Origin: an uncultured bacterium
GTDB taxonomy: Bacteria; Bacillota; Clostridia; Lachnospirales; Lachnospiraceae
Reading direction: 5' to 3'
DNA: 64,000 nucleotides
Assembly: GCA_905215625.1 (NCBI GenBank)
Contig: CAJMQQ010000005.1
Span: 10,023 to 74,022, forward strand
The position numbers were made by a program, and so were the translations under genes. The notes beneath the pieces were generated by a model. It was given only the letters and a program-made list of their open reading frames with translations. It did no database searches and had not been told where the DNA came from. Below, in pieces: positions 17,032 to 26,356 of this stretch. Position 1 is the first letter of the stretch. Every line of letters begins with the position of its first letter.

Positions 17032-19197
17032 ATGGTGACTATGAAATATGTAAAAAAGCAGAGTGGTTTTGCATGGGCGGCAATCATATCCGTATTTTTT
17101 ATTGTAATCGGCTTTTTTGGAAATACAATGGTATTAAATGATAAAATGGAAGATTTGGAAAAGCAGTATATTGTTAATAACAATGAGCAGTTATCAAATC
17201 ATATTTCCGTTCAATTAGAGTCAGGACAGGAATTTGTCACAGATTTTGCAGATTCTTTGAGCCGTATGCCAGAATTTCTTCTGACAGAAGAACTGCTTGA
17301 GAGAAAAGCGGATGTAATGGAACTGTATAATCTGGTTGTACTCACAAAAACAGCAGATAACCGTCTGGAAATTTTAGGAGATGGTTCTGAATTGACCCAG
17401 TGGATAGAGGAAAATCCGGAAATCTGGACGGAACCGATGGTGTCGTTTCTGGAAGAAAAGAGTATTCTTTTCTCTGCACCAGTCTGGAAAAATGGGCAGG
17501 CAGAGAGCGTAGTAATTGGAGCTCAGAGCTATCGGGAACTCCATTCCTTGGTTAAAAAATCGGATAATTGGAAAACAGGAATCCGCATCTTACTGGATCC
17601 GGAAAAAGAAGAAATCCTGATGCTGGAACAGGGAGTTAATTCCATTATTCAGAGACAGGAGATTCCAGAATTATTAGAAGAACTGAAAAAAACAGATTAT
17701 AAAAGAAATATTAAAATTGGCAAAAAATTTGCCTGTGCCCAGCCGGTTGAACAGACGGAATGGATCCAGATTTCATTAATTCATCTCGATAATCTGATGC
17801 GTCAGATGTCCAGATATATCCGGATTTATTTGGGACTGATTCTGGCAGAACTTGTGATTCTGGCTGCGTGTATTTACTTCTTAAAAAGGAATGCAGAGAA
17901 GAGAGAGCAGATATTTTTAAAAGATCCATTAACGGGCGGCTATAACCGGGTCGGCTTTTTGAAGCTTGGAAATTCGTACATGAATAAAAATAATCGGGAA
18001 AACTATGCCATTGTCTGCCTGAATGTCTGTAATTTCCGGTATATTAACGAATTGTGGGGAGAAGAAGCAGGAAACAGAACCCTGAAGTTCATTTACAGCA
18101 TCGTGTCTGGAAAGCTAAGACAGGGCGAGCTGGTATGCCGGAGCAATATGGACCATTTTATGGTGCTTTTAAAAGAAAATTCGGATCCGTGCATTGCAGA
18201 ACGGGTAGCAGATATGATTGGAATGATGAACGATACCATTCGCCAGACCTTTGGCCGTTACACTCTGAATTTTACCATTGGGTGCTGCAGGATGGACACA
18301 TCTAAGGAGATGTCTTTGGCTCTTAGCAATGCATCTTATGCAGAAAAGCAGAATACGAGAACAAATGTCTGTGAATTTTATAATGAAGAGACTCAAAGAA
18401 AAATAGATGAAGAAATTCAGCTGAATCATCGGTTTGAAGAAGCTATAAAAAATCAGGAATTTAAAATTTACCTTCAGCCCAAGGCCGCCATATCACGCAG
18501 GGAAATCTGTCAGGCAGAAGCTCTGGTTCGCTGGCTGCATCCTGAGCGGGGACTGATTCAGCCTGCCCAGTTCATCCCGTTATTTGAAAAAAGTGAGAAA
18601 ATCTGTACGTTGGATTTATATGTGTTTGAAGAAGTCTGCCGTCTGGTTTCCCGATGGATCCATGAGAAGAAAAATGTATCCAGAATTTCTGTAAATATCT
18701 CCCGTTTTCATTTAAAAAGCGTTGGAGTGAATGTTTGGAAAAAGTACAAGGAGATAAAAGAACGGTATCAGATTCCAGATGGAATCATTGAAATTGAACT
18801 GACAGAGACTGTTTTTATGGATGTAAACCAGACAGCGATGGTCAATGAAATCTTAAATAACTTTCGGGCCTGTGGATTTCGGGTGGCATTAGATGATTTT
18901 GGAGTAGCATATTCCAGTCTTTCTTTACTAAAGGAGTTTGAGATTGATACATTAAAGCTGGATAGAACCTTTTTTATGAATGAAAGTGAAAAATCCAGAA
19001 AGATCGTGAAAACGATTATCGGCCTTGCCCATAGTTTACAGATTTGTGTGGTAGCAGAAGGGATTGAAGACAAAGAACAGGTTGCAGCATTGCAGGAAAT
19101 GGGATGCGATCTGATTCAGGGATATGTATATTCCAAACCAGTAACAGTAGGTGAATTTGAAATATGGAGGGATGAGTATGGAAAAGAGCAGTATTAA
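17032..19197 (+). CDS. Membrane sensor with decayed GGDEF and intact-looking EAL domain (c-di-GMP phosphodiesterase)
   Basis: This 721-residue protein has a membrane segment (about 12-32), an extracytoplasmic sensor region (about 35-262), a second membrane segment (about 264-286), a GGDEF-fold domain (about 296-450) and a C-terminal EAL domain (about 465-715). The GGDEF signature is replaced by RSNMDHF, so this half should not make c-di-GMP. The EAL half keeps the expected metal and catalytic motifs: EALVRW, ELTETV, LDDFG and AEGIED. It is therefore probably a c-di-GMP phosphodiesterase responding to an external signal. ATG 17032 and ATG 17041 are both possible. It overlaps the next gene by 20 bp. 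Confidence 0.88.
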   Translation: MVTMKYVKKQSGFAWAAIISVFFIVIGFFGNTMVLNDKMEDLEKQYIVNNNEQLSNHISVQLESGQEFVTDFADSLSRMPEFLLTEELLERKADVMELYNLVVLTKTADNRLEILGDGSELTQWIEENPEIWTEPMVSFLEEKSILFSAPVWKNGQAESVVIGAQSYRELHSLVKKSDNWKTGIRILLDPEKEEILMLEQGVNSIIQRQEIPELLEELKKTDYKRNIKIGKKFACAQPVEQTEWIQISLIHLDNLMRQMSRYIRIYLGLILAELVILAACIYFLKRNAEKREQIFLKDPLTGGYNRVGFLKLGNSYMNKNNRENYAIVCLNVCNFRYINELWGEEAGNRTLKFIYSIVSGKLRQGELVCRSNMDHFMVLLKENSDPCIAERVADMIGMMNDTIRQTFGRYTLNFTIGCCRMDTSKEMSLALSNASYAEKQNTRTNVCEFYNEETQRKIDEEIQLNHRFEEAIKNQEFKIYLQPKAAISRREICQAEALVRWLHPERGLIQPAQFIPLFEKSEKICTLDLYVFEEVCRLVSRWIHEKKNVSRISVNISRFHLKSVGVNVWKKYKEIKERYQIPDGIIEIELTETVFMDVNQTAMVNEILNNFRACGFRVALDDFGVAYSSLSLLKEFEIDTLKLDRTFFMNESEKSRKIVKTIIGLAHSLQICVVAEGIEDKEQVAALQEMGCDLIQGYVYSKPVTVGEFEIWRDEYGKEQY

Positions 19198-20944
19198 ACA
19201 GACCCTTCCCAGAATGGCAAAAATTATGACGCTGGTTTTGATTATTTTGATTCTTCCTGTTAATATCTGGCTGCAGCTTTCTATGCAGCATAAAGGACAG
19301 AGGGAAAGCTCCTATGAAGTGTTCAGCCAGCTAAAACAGCTGATCGAGATTAACGAATGGGATTTAGAACAGACCAGGCAGGAATTTTCTCAAAAGTGTA
19401 TCCAATCAGCCGAAATGGCAGCTTATTTTGTAGAGCATTATCCATCTGTGAAATCCAATCTGGAGCATACCAGGGAACTGGCTGAAAAATTGGATGTAGA
19501 AGAACTCCATTACTTTACTCCAGAGGGAGAGATTTATTTCGGAACCCATCCGGAATACTATGGATATACATTTCATTCTGGAGAACAGATGGAATTTTTC
19601 CTGCCGATGCTGGAAGACCATTCCATGAAGCTTTGCCAGGATATTACGCCGAATACTGCAGAAAACAAAGAAATGCAGTATGCGGCAGTCTGGCTGGAAG
19701 ACGGCAGCGGAATTGTGCAGATTGGCGTGGAGCCAGAAAGACTCCTCAAAGAAATCCAGGAAAGATCTCTGACCAAATTGATTTCTGCGTTTCCTTTGGG
19801 TCTGCAGGGCTCTCTTCACATTGTAGATCGGGACTTGCAGCAGATTATTGCATCTACAGAGAAAGAACGGGTGGGAATGGATGTCAGCGATGGATTTAAA
19901 AATCAAGTGAAAGATTTGTCGCCCGATGGATTCCATTATCAAATAGAGGGGGAATTATACTGCGTTTACAAGGAGGACTATGGAAAATATATTCTGCTTC
20001 GCACTTATAATTCCAAATACCCTTTGAAGGAAACCATAACATCCACGCTGTTTGTGCTGATTTATATTTTCGCTGCTGCGACAATTGTAATCGGACTGAT
20101 TACCTGGTATGTAAACAAAAAACTGTCCGACAATCTGAGAAAGATTGTAGATGGTCTGAAAAAAATTGAAAATGGCAATCTGGAGAGTATTACGCTAAAA
20201 ACCGGAATTAGTGAATTTGATGATTTGATTTTTTACATCAATCAATTAATGAAGAGTATCCGGTTAAACTGGAGTAAATTATCCTATGTGATTGACAAGG
20301 GGCGTCTCCCGATTGGTATTTTCGAGTACAATACCTTTTACAAAAAAGCGTTTGTAAATGAACGTCTGCTGAACATTCTGGGAATCGAATATTCGGAAAC
20401 AGAACCCTGGGAAGAAACCGTAAAAAATGTAAAAAAGCTATTAGAAGAAACGTATGAACAGATAAATGGAAAGCAGGAGGATGCCTGCGAATATAATAAG
20501 AACGGCAAAATCGTGTATCTTCGTATCGAAAAAATTACAGATGAACAGAGTATTACCTATTATGTTACGGATATTTCTCTCTGGTGGGAAGAGATCCATA
20601 TGCTGAGAGAGCAGAATAACAGGGATGTTCTGACCAGTCTGTATAACCGGAGAGGATTTAATGAGCAGCTGGAAGAACTGTTTGCAGAACCAGGCCTAAA
20701 CTATGGCATGATGATTATGCTGGATGCAGACGGACTAAAAAGGATTAATGATATTTACGGCCACATTGCCGGAGACGAGTATTTGAAAGAGATTGCAGGG
20801 GTAATAACAGAAGCTGTCGGCGAAAATGCAGTCTGTGCAAGGCTTGGAGGAGATGAATTTGCAGTATTCCTTTATCACTATTCATCCTATCAGGCTGTGG
20901 AAGAATCTGTTCCTGCAGGCATCGCTGCTGAATGGGAGGATTAA
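19178..20944 (+). pseudogene. Membrane GGDEF protein (diguanylate cyclase), 5' part, frameshifted
   Basis: The frame encodes a membrane segment (about 12-30), an extracytoplasmic domain, a second membrane segment (about 289-310), a HAMP-like linker, a PAS-like region (about 370-470) and a GGDEF domain that begins DVLTSLYNRRGFNEQL and contains the intact RLGGDEFAVF. Shortly after the signature the frame goes out (ending AAEWED), while the remaining domain sequence continues in the +1 frame to 21167. GGAGG at 19166-19170 supports ATG 19178. The gene overlaps the EAL gene and shares its promoter. Without the last 60 or so residues the cyclase is probably inactive unless the shift is a sequencing error. 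Confidence 0.75.
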
Positions 20945-21167
20945 GGAAAAGCGAGGGCAGCCGTTTACCTCAAAAGAAGCGAAAGCTGGTGAAAAAATCG
21001 AATTTTCATTAGGCTGTGCATTTTATCCTATGGATGGACAGGATTACCATCTTCTGATGCATCTTGCAGATGAAAATATGTATCAGGAAAAAAGAAACCG
21101 AAAAATAAGGGGGGGGGTACTGAAGAACAAGACGAACGTACTTGACATTCAGGAAAATGAGTGTTAA
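20913..21167 (+). pseudogene. 3' fragment of the frameshifted GGDEF gene
   Basis: In the +1 frame relative to the upstream part, this stretch reads LNGRIKEKRGQPFTS, then EFSLGCAFYPMDGQDYHLL and LADENMYQEKRNRK, which is the normal C-terminal half of a GGDEF domain (conserved G-A-P strand and A-D-x-x-M-Y-xx-K helix). There is no start codon with a ribosome site. The shift lies between about 20880 and 20935. A run of nine G (21109-21117) follows the domain. Confidence 0.75.
21109..21117. repeat. Homopolymer of nine G
   Basis: G9 lies just after the GGDEF C-terminal helix, in the tail of the coding frame. Such tracts are prone to slippage, in vivo or during sequencing. Confidence 0.9.
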
Positions 21168-21170
21168 AAT
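21142..21170 (+). promoter_or_regulatory. Promoter of the second MATE gene
   Basis: A perfect TTGACA (21142-21147), 17-bp spacer and TAAAAT (21165-21170), overlapping the end of the broken GGDEF frame. Transcription would start near 21177, so the hairpin at 21207-21267 falls inside the MATE mRNA leader. Confidence 0.75.
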
Positions 21171-21206
21171 CCAGTAGCATTCAGTTAAAATAAATAAACC
21201 GCTTTT

Positions 21207-21267
21207 AAAAGGCTATAGATTTATACCGTTTCTGATTTAAATGGTACACAATCTACAGCCTTTTTTT
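21207..21267 (+). terminator. Terminator hairpin in the MATE leader (possible attenuator)
   Basis: AAAAGGCTATAGATT (21207-21221) pairs with AATCTACAGCCTTTT (21250-21264, one mismatch), with a small TACC/GGTA inner stem, followed by T7 (21261-21267). It ends the upstream c-di-GMP transcript. Because a strong promoter lies upstream of it and the MATE start codon is only 22 bp downstream, it could also regulate the pump by attenuation. It does not match a riboswitch class I know. Confidence 0.75.
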
Positions 21268-21288
21268 GATGAAAGGAGAAAAAAGATT

Positions 21289-22656
21289 ATGAACCAAAAT
21301 GCCCAGGCGAATCCAATGGGAACAAGAAAAGTCTACCCATTGCTGATTACTATGTCGCTTCCGCCTATGATTTCTATGCTGATTCAGTCAATGTACAACG
21401 TAGTGGACAGTATTTTCGTAGCAAAGCTGGGAGAAGATGCCCTGACAGCCGTTTCGCTGGCATTTCCGATGCAGAATCTGGTACTGGCTCTGGCAGTAGG
21501 ACTAGGCGTCGGCATGAATGCCAGCATTGCCCGTAATCTGGGGGCAGGAAAGACAGCAGAAGCCAATTCCAGCGTTTCTCATGGAATGCTGTTAGCAGGG
21601 TTTCACTCTCTGCTGTTTGTGATTCTGGGACTGTTTTTTACCAGGCCATTTATCCAGATGTTTACCACAGACAGTCAGGTAATCCAGTGGGGAACGGATT
21701 ACTGCCGTATTGTTATCTGCCTTGCTTTTGGAAGCATTTTTCACATTGCAATCGAAAAAGTCTTTCAGGCAGTAGGAAATATGGTGGTTCCGATGGTTCT
21801 TCAGGCAGTAGGAGCTGTTATTAACATCGTGCTGGATCCCATTTTTATTTTTGGTTATTTTGGAATCCCTGCAATGGGGGTACAGGGCGCGGCAATTGCG
21901 ACGATTATCGGACAGATGAGCGCCTGCCTGTTAGCCGCTATCTGGCTGAGAAAAAGTCACCTTCCAGTAAAGGTAGATTGGAAAAATTTCCGTTTCTCAA
22001 AAGGAAAAGTAAAAGAACTTTATATGATTGCCATTCCATCTGCTGTTGTAACTGCAGTGCCGTCTACTCTGGTCGGAATTTTAAATGGCCTGCTTATGCA
22101 GTTCTCCCAGACCGCAGTTGCGGTATTCGGCGTTTATTTTAAGCTTCAGAGCTTTGTCAATATGCCGGCTTCCGGCCTGATTCAGGGAATGCGGCCAATT
22201 ATCAGCTATAATTACGGAGCAGGAAACAAAGAACGGATTCGTCAGGTAATGAAAGCTTCTTTAAACATTGTAGGTGCGATAATGGTAATCGGAATGCTGC
22301 TGTTTATCGGATTCGGTCGGCCGATTATGGAGGTATTCAGCCAGGAAGAGGCGATGATTTCCATGGGAGTTTCAGCTTTGAAAATTATCAGTGTCAGCTT
22401 TGTATTTTCAACTTTTGCAGTTGTGCTTTCCGGTACCTTTGAGGCGTTTGGCCAGGGAATTTATTCCCTTCTTATTACTTTTTTGCGTCAGCTGGTATTT
22501 GTACCGGCCTTTGCATTCGGGTTAGCTGCCGCAATCGGTCTGGATGGAGTATGGCTGTCTTTTCCAGCAGCTGAACTTTTTGGCGCAGTCTGCGCATTCA
22601 TCATTGGAAAGAAAGCTCTTTTTGACCGGTTCCTTTCCAAAGAGAGTAAAAAATAA
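21289..22656 (+). CDS. MATE family efflux transporter
   Basis: This protein of about 455 residues has twelve membrane segments and the family features SLPPMISMLIQSMYNVVDSIF near the start (about 17-37) and a long alternating hydrophobic pattern, with the second half beginning at about 240. It is a drug/metabolite:cation antiporter of unknown substrate. AAAGGAG (21272-21278) precedes ATG 21289. An upstream open extension to 21241 would run through the terminator hairpin and is rejected. It is a single gene. Confidence 0.92.
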   Translation: MNQNAQANPMGTRKVYPLLITMSLPPMISMLIQSMYNVVDSIFVAKLGEDALTAVSLAFPMQNLVLALAVGLGVGMNASIARNLGAGKTAEANSSVSHGMLLAGFHSLLFVILGLFFTRPFIQMFTTDSQVIQWGTDYCRIVICLAFGSIFHIAIEKVFQAVGNMVVPMVLQAVGAVINIVLDPIFIFGYFGIPAMGVQGAAIATIIGQMSACLLAAIWLRKSHLPVKVDWKNFRFSKGKVKELYMIAIPSAVVTAVPSTLVGILNGLLMQFSQTAVAVFGVYFKLQSFVNMPASGLIQGMRPIISYNYGAGNKERIRQVMKASLNIVGAIMVIGMLLFIGFGRPIMEVFSQEEAMISMGVSALKIISVSFVFSTFAVVLSGTFEAFGQGIYSLLITFLRQLVFVPAFAFGLAAAIGLDGVWLSFPAAELFGAVCAFIIGKKALFDRFLSKESKK

Positions 22657-22763
22657 CAAGAAATATAGAAAATTATATATGTAAAAAGCCGGGATTTTGT
22701 GATAAATTTAGGAAGAAATGAAAAAATGTTCTACAAATAATCCAAATACAGGGGGAAAGACCT

Positions 22764-23963
22764 ATGAGCAAATGGATCAAAATGGAAGATCTTGCAAACT
22801 ATCCGGAAGCTAATGAAGCAGAGATGAGAGAGGCAATGAAATTTGCCGTATCCCAGGTGGAGAAAAATCTTCCGGAATTTACCGACAAATTTCCTGGCGC
22901 AAACAGCTTTGGTAACTTTTATAAACCAGGGGCAAATGTAAACTGGACGACAGGATTCTGGACCGGAGAAATCTGGCTGGCTTACGAAAATGCCGGGAAT
23001 GAAGCCCAGAAAGAAGCATTCCGTAAGGCAGGAGACGCTCAGGTGACTTCTTTCATGGAGAGAATCCTCAATCACGTAGAAGTAGATCATCACGATATGG
23101 GATTCCTTTACAGTCCATCCTGTGTGGCAGCGTATAAGCTGACTGGTTCAAAAGAAGGAAAAGAAGCAGCTTTAAAAGCAGCCGATCAGTTAATCAGCCG
23201 TTTCCAGCCAGTAGGGGAATTTATCCAGGCATGGGGAACCATGGGGGCAAAAGATAACTACCGTTTTATTATTGACTGTCTGTTGAACTTACCGCTTCTT
23301 TACTGGGCAACAGAGGAAAGCGGCGATCCAAAATACAGGGAGATTGCAGAAAAGCATATTCATACCGCCCTGGCAAATGTAATCCGCGAGGACGATTCTA
23401 CCTGGCATACGTTCTTTATGAACCCAGAGACCGGAGCTCCAGATCATGGCGCAACCTGTCAAGGATATAAGGACGGATCTGCATGGGCAAGAGGACAGGC
23501 ATGGGGCGTATACGGCACCGCTGTTGGCTACCGCTATACCGGAAGAAAAGAATATATTGGGTATTTCAAGAGAGTGACCAGATATTTCTTAGAGCATCTG
23601 CCGTCTGATTTATGTCCATATTGGGACCTGACCTTTGGAGAAGGCGATGAAGAACCGAGAGATTCTTCTTCTGCAGTCATTGCAGCCTGCGGTATGCTGG
23701 AAATGAGCAAATATATGGAAGCAGAGGATGCGGCCTACTATACCTCTATTGCAAAGAAGCTAATAAAGGCAATGATTGATTCCTATGCAGTAAAAGACAG
23801 CAAGGAGAGCAACGGGCAGCTGCTTCATGGAACGTATTCCAAAAAGACGCCATACAACACCTGCACTCCGGAAGGTGTAGACGAATGTGTAATCTGGGGA
23901 GATTACTTCTATATGGAAGCACTTCACAGAGTTCTGACACCAGACTGGAAGATCTACTGGTAA
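22764..23963 (+). CDS. Unsaturated glucuronyl hydrolase, GH88 family
   Basis: This 399-residue (alpha/alpha)6-barrel enzyme removes the 4,5-unsaturated uronic acid left at the non-reducing end by polysaccharide lyases acting on glycosaminoglycans or similar polymers. The two catalytic aspartates of the family can be placed at D111 (HHDMGFLY) and D171 (RFIIDCLLNL), about 60 residues apart as in characterised Bacillus enzymes. It has no signal peptide, so it acts on imported oligosaccharides in the cytoplasm. GGGGGAAAG precedes the ATG. It is followed 12 bp later by a DUF2264 gene, with which it forms an operon. Confidence 0.92.
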   Translation: MSKWIKMEDLANYPEANEAEMREAMKFAVSQVEKNLPEFTDKFPGANSFGNFYKPGANVNWTTGFWTGEIWLAYENAGNEAQKEAFRKAGDAQVTSFMERILNHVEVDHHDMGFLYSPSCVAAYKLTGSKEGKEAALKAADQLISRFQPVGEFIQAWGTMGAKDNYRFIIDCLLNLPLLYWATEESGDPKYREIAEKHIHTALANVIREDDSTWHTFFMNPETGAPDHGATCQGYKDGSAWARGQAWGVYGTAVGYRYTGRKEYIGYFKRVTRYFLEHLPSDLCPYWDLTFGEGDEEPRDSSSAVIAACGMLEMSKYMEAEDAAYYTSIAKKLIKAMIDSYAVKDSKESNGQLLHGTYSKKTPYNTCTPEGVDECVIWGDYFYMEALHRVLTPDWKIYW

Positions 23964-23975
23964 TGGAGGACAGCC

Positions 23976-26021
23976 ATGAAATTTGAACCGAAAAATTTGG
24001 ATTATCAGTTGAGCCCATATACCGGACTTACCAGAAAACATTGGATTGATGCAGATAAATATATGCTGGAGGGGATTTTCCAGCATATTAAGAGCATAGA
24101 GGATCCGGTAATCGTACCTCGTTATGAGACCGAAATTACCTATCCCAATGCCCATACGCCGGCATGGAAAGTCCAGGCTGAGATTTTTGAAGGTCTGGCA
24201 AGAAGCTTCTTTTTAGCCGCTCCTTTAATCCATATTGAAAAAGATGTGAAAGTGGCGGGAATGCCTTTGAGGGAGTATTATAAAAAACAGATTTTAAAAG
24301 CTTGTACCCCAGGGGATCCCAATTATGTACTGGGGTATGACGAAATGGTAGAGACCGAAGAGTCGAAGCAGACTTTAAATACCTATCAGCAGACGGTTGA
24401 GACCTGCGCATTGGTAATCTGCCTGTGGATGTGTAAAGAAGAGATCTGGGATACCTATACCAAAGAGGAAAAGGATGTGATTGCAGACTTCCTTACTCCA
24501 TATGCCCACAAAAATACAGTGCCTCAGAACTGGCGTTTGTTTAATATGCTGGACTTGGCTTTCCTTCATATGAATGGTTATCCAATTGATAAGGACATTA
24601 TGCGTCATCATGCCCAGGTAATTTTAAATTATTATACTGGAGACGGCTGGTATCGGGATGGTCATGCAATGGATTATTATTCTGCATGGGCGTTCCAGGT
24701 TTACGCTCCAATCTGGTGTCTGTGGTATGGTTATGAAAACGAGCCATATCTGGCTGCACAGTTTGAAAAAAATTCCAACAAGCTGATGGAAACCTATCCT
24801 CAGATGTTTGATGCGGACGGCTGGGTAAATATGTGGGGAAGAAGCAACATTTACCGGAATGCGGCAACATCCAGCTTTGACGGTAATTTGTTCCTGAAAA
24901 ACCATACTGCAAACCCAGGACTTGCAAGAAGAATTTCTTCTGGAGCCCTGATGCAGTTCTTGGGCAGAGATGACTTGATGTATGAGGGAGTGCCGACTCT
25001 GGGATTTTACAAATCCTTCCTTCCATTGGTGCAGGGATATAGCTGTGCGGAGAGCCCGTTCTGGCTGGCAAAAGCTTTTATGTGCCTTCATCTGCCGGAA
25101 GATCATCCATTCTGGACAGCAAAAGAGGAAAACGGCGTCTGGGATGAGATGAAAGAAGGAGAGACTGCCGAGACAGTATTAAACGGCCCTGGTCTTTGTA
25201 TGGCCAATCATAAGGATAATGGGACTACAGAACTGCGCACTGGAAAGGTCATCCGGAAGCGGGATGACAACAACGGCCTGTGCTGCTATGCAAAATTAAG
25301 CTATAGTACCAAATATCCATGGGAAGCCAGTCTGGAAGGACACCAGGAATCCCAGATGTATGTGATCCATGATACTGCTTTTGATTTTGACAGACGTCCA
25401 AACGCTTTGCTGTGGCATGGCAGCAGGGACGGCGTGCTGTATAGAAGAAATTTCTTCCATTATGACAATGAAGAAGAATGTCACTGGATGCACGTGATGG
25501 ATCTGGCTGATTTTCCAGTAGCCGAAGGTCTGGTTCGTGTGGATAAATTCCGTACCTATAAAGCAGGACTTACCATTTCATTAGGTTCCTACGGATTTCC
25601 GGATATGGGAGACGTAACAGTACGGGAACTGGAAAAAGACGGAGCAAAAGCAGTTCTTTTAAAAGGCCATGATTCTCAGGGAAGAGAAAAACAGATGGCA
25701 ATGACCGTATTTGCCGGATGGGAAACTATTCGGGTTGTGTCCAGCAAAGATACAAATCCAGATTCTGAAAACAGCCTGGTAATTGTGGCTGAGGCCTCCA
25801 GAAATGAGCTGTACGCATATGAACCATTTGTATTTATCAGTCAGGTTCTTACCAGAGAAAGTTTTGAAGAATTTACAGAAGATGAACTTTTCAGTATTCA
25901 GAAGATTTCTTATACCGATCCGGAAAATTGCGGCGGTTACGGTCCTATAACCCTGGAAATGAAGGATGGAAGAAACATGACCGTAGACTATGCGGAAATG
26001 GAAGGAAACTTACAGATTTAA
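23976..26021 (+). CDS. DUF2264 domain protein, putative glycoside hydrolase (GH154-like)
   Basis: This 681-residue cytoplasmic protein has an N-terminal alpha-helical toroid (about 15-380) with the DUF2264 features WKVQAEIFEGLARSFFLAAP, LFNMLDLAFLHMNGYPID and DGWYRDGHAMDYYSAWAFQ, and a C-terminal beta-rich region (about 400-681). From family knowledge, DUF2264 proteins are placed in GH154, where beta-glucuronidase activity has been reported. Pairing with a GH88 enzyme supports uronic-acid oligosaccharide processing. The exact linkage is not readable. A strong terminator follows. Confidence 0.8.
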   Translation: MKFEPKNLDYQLSPYTGLTRKHWIDADKYMLEGIFQHIKSIEDPVIVPRYETEITYPNAHTPAWKVQAEIFEGLARSFFLAAPLIHIEKDVKVAGMPLREYYKKQILKACTPGDPNYVLGYDEMVETEESKQTLNTYQQTVETCALVICLWMCKEEIWDTYTKEEKDVIADFLTPYAHKNTVPQNWRLFNMLDLAFLHMNGYPIDKDIMRHHAQVILNYYTGDGWYRDGHAMDYYSAWAFQVYAPIWCLWYGYENEPYLAAQFEKNSNKLMETYPQMFDADGWVNMWGRSNIYRNAATSSFDGNLFLKNHTANPGLARRISSGALMQFLGRDDLMYEGVPTLGFYKSFLPLVQGYSCAESPFWLAKAFMCLHLPEDHPFWTAKEENGVWDEMKEGETAETVLNGPGLCMANHKDNGTTELRTGKVIRKRDDNNGLCCYAKLSYSTKYPWEASLEGHQESQMYVIHDTAFDFDRRPNALLWHGSRDGVLYRRNFFHYDNEEECHWMHVMDLADFPVAEGLVRVDKFRTYKAGLTISLGSYGFPDMGDVTVRELEKDGAKAVLLKGHDSQGREKQMAMTVFAGWETIRVVSSKDTNPDSENSLVIVAEASRNELYAYEPFVFISQVLTRESFEEFTEDELFSIQKISYTDPENCGGYGPITLEMKDGRNMTVDYAEMEGNLQI

Positions 26022-26031
26022 AAGTTTTTAC

Positions 26032-26077
26032 AATCGGGGATGTCAGGCGGGATGAAACCGCAGGCATCCCCGATTTT
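26032..26077 (+). terminator. Rho-independent terminator after the GH88-DUF2264 pair
   Basis: A perfect 11-bp stem AATCGGGGATG (26032-26042) / CATCCCCGATT (26065-26075), followed by TTT. It is located 11 bp after the stop codon. Beyond it, to 26262, the intergenic region holds only a short TGCGGCCA direct repeat (26194 and 26211) and no credible gene. Confidence 0.85.
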
Positions 26078-26262
26078 GCGCTGTCAGTCATTCAGAAAAG
26101 CTGCCAGCGAAGGTTTTCCTGATACCTAAAGTTTAGTACTGGAAGGGGAAGGTAACAAGATCCAATCGAACGACACTTCTCGGCATTATAAAACTGCGGC
26201 CAAGCCATCTTGCGGCCATTATTCCGTTCTTGCATTTCACAAAAATTTCACAATTTCCTATA

Positions 26263-26291
26263 TTGAAATTTCAAAAGAATCAGATTATAAT
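26263..26291 (+). promoter_or_regulatory. Promoter of the marR-ABC exporter operon
   Basis: TTGAAA (26263-26268), exactly 17 bp, perfect TATAAT (26286-26291). The leader then runs through the putative operator repeats to the start codon at 26357. Confidence 0.85.
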
Positions 26292-26297
26292 ACTGAC

Positions 26298-26344
26298 GAT
26301 TAACTAATTAATAGTTTTTGAATTAATGATTAACTAGTAGATAG
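26298..26344. promoter_or_regulatory. Putative MarR operator: GATTAACTA direct repeat with AATTAAT elements
   Basis: GATTAACTA occurs at 26298-26306 and 26328-26336, 30 bp apart, and AATTAAT occurs between (26307 and 26321). The AT-rich partly palindromic pattern just downstream of the -10 box is where MarR proteins usually bind to autorepress. Confidence 0.55.
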
Positions 26345-26356
26345 AAAGGAGCAGTT

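Noticed and set aside
21207..21267. Known riboswitch class in the MATE leader
   Set aside because: I could not match it to guanidine, preQ1 or other consensus patterns; only a terminator is supported.
24598..25106. Two long minus-strand frames inside the DUF2264 gene
   Set aside because: They overlap each other and a well-supported gene, and show no known domain.
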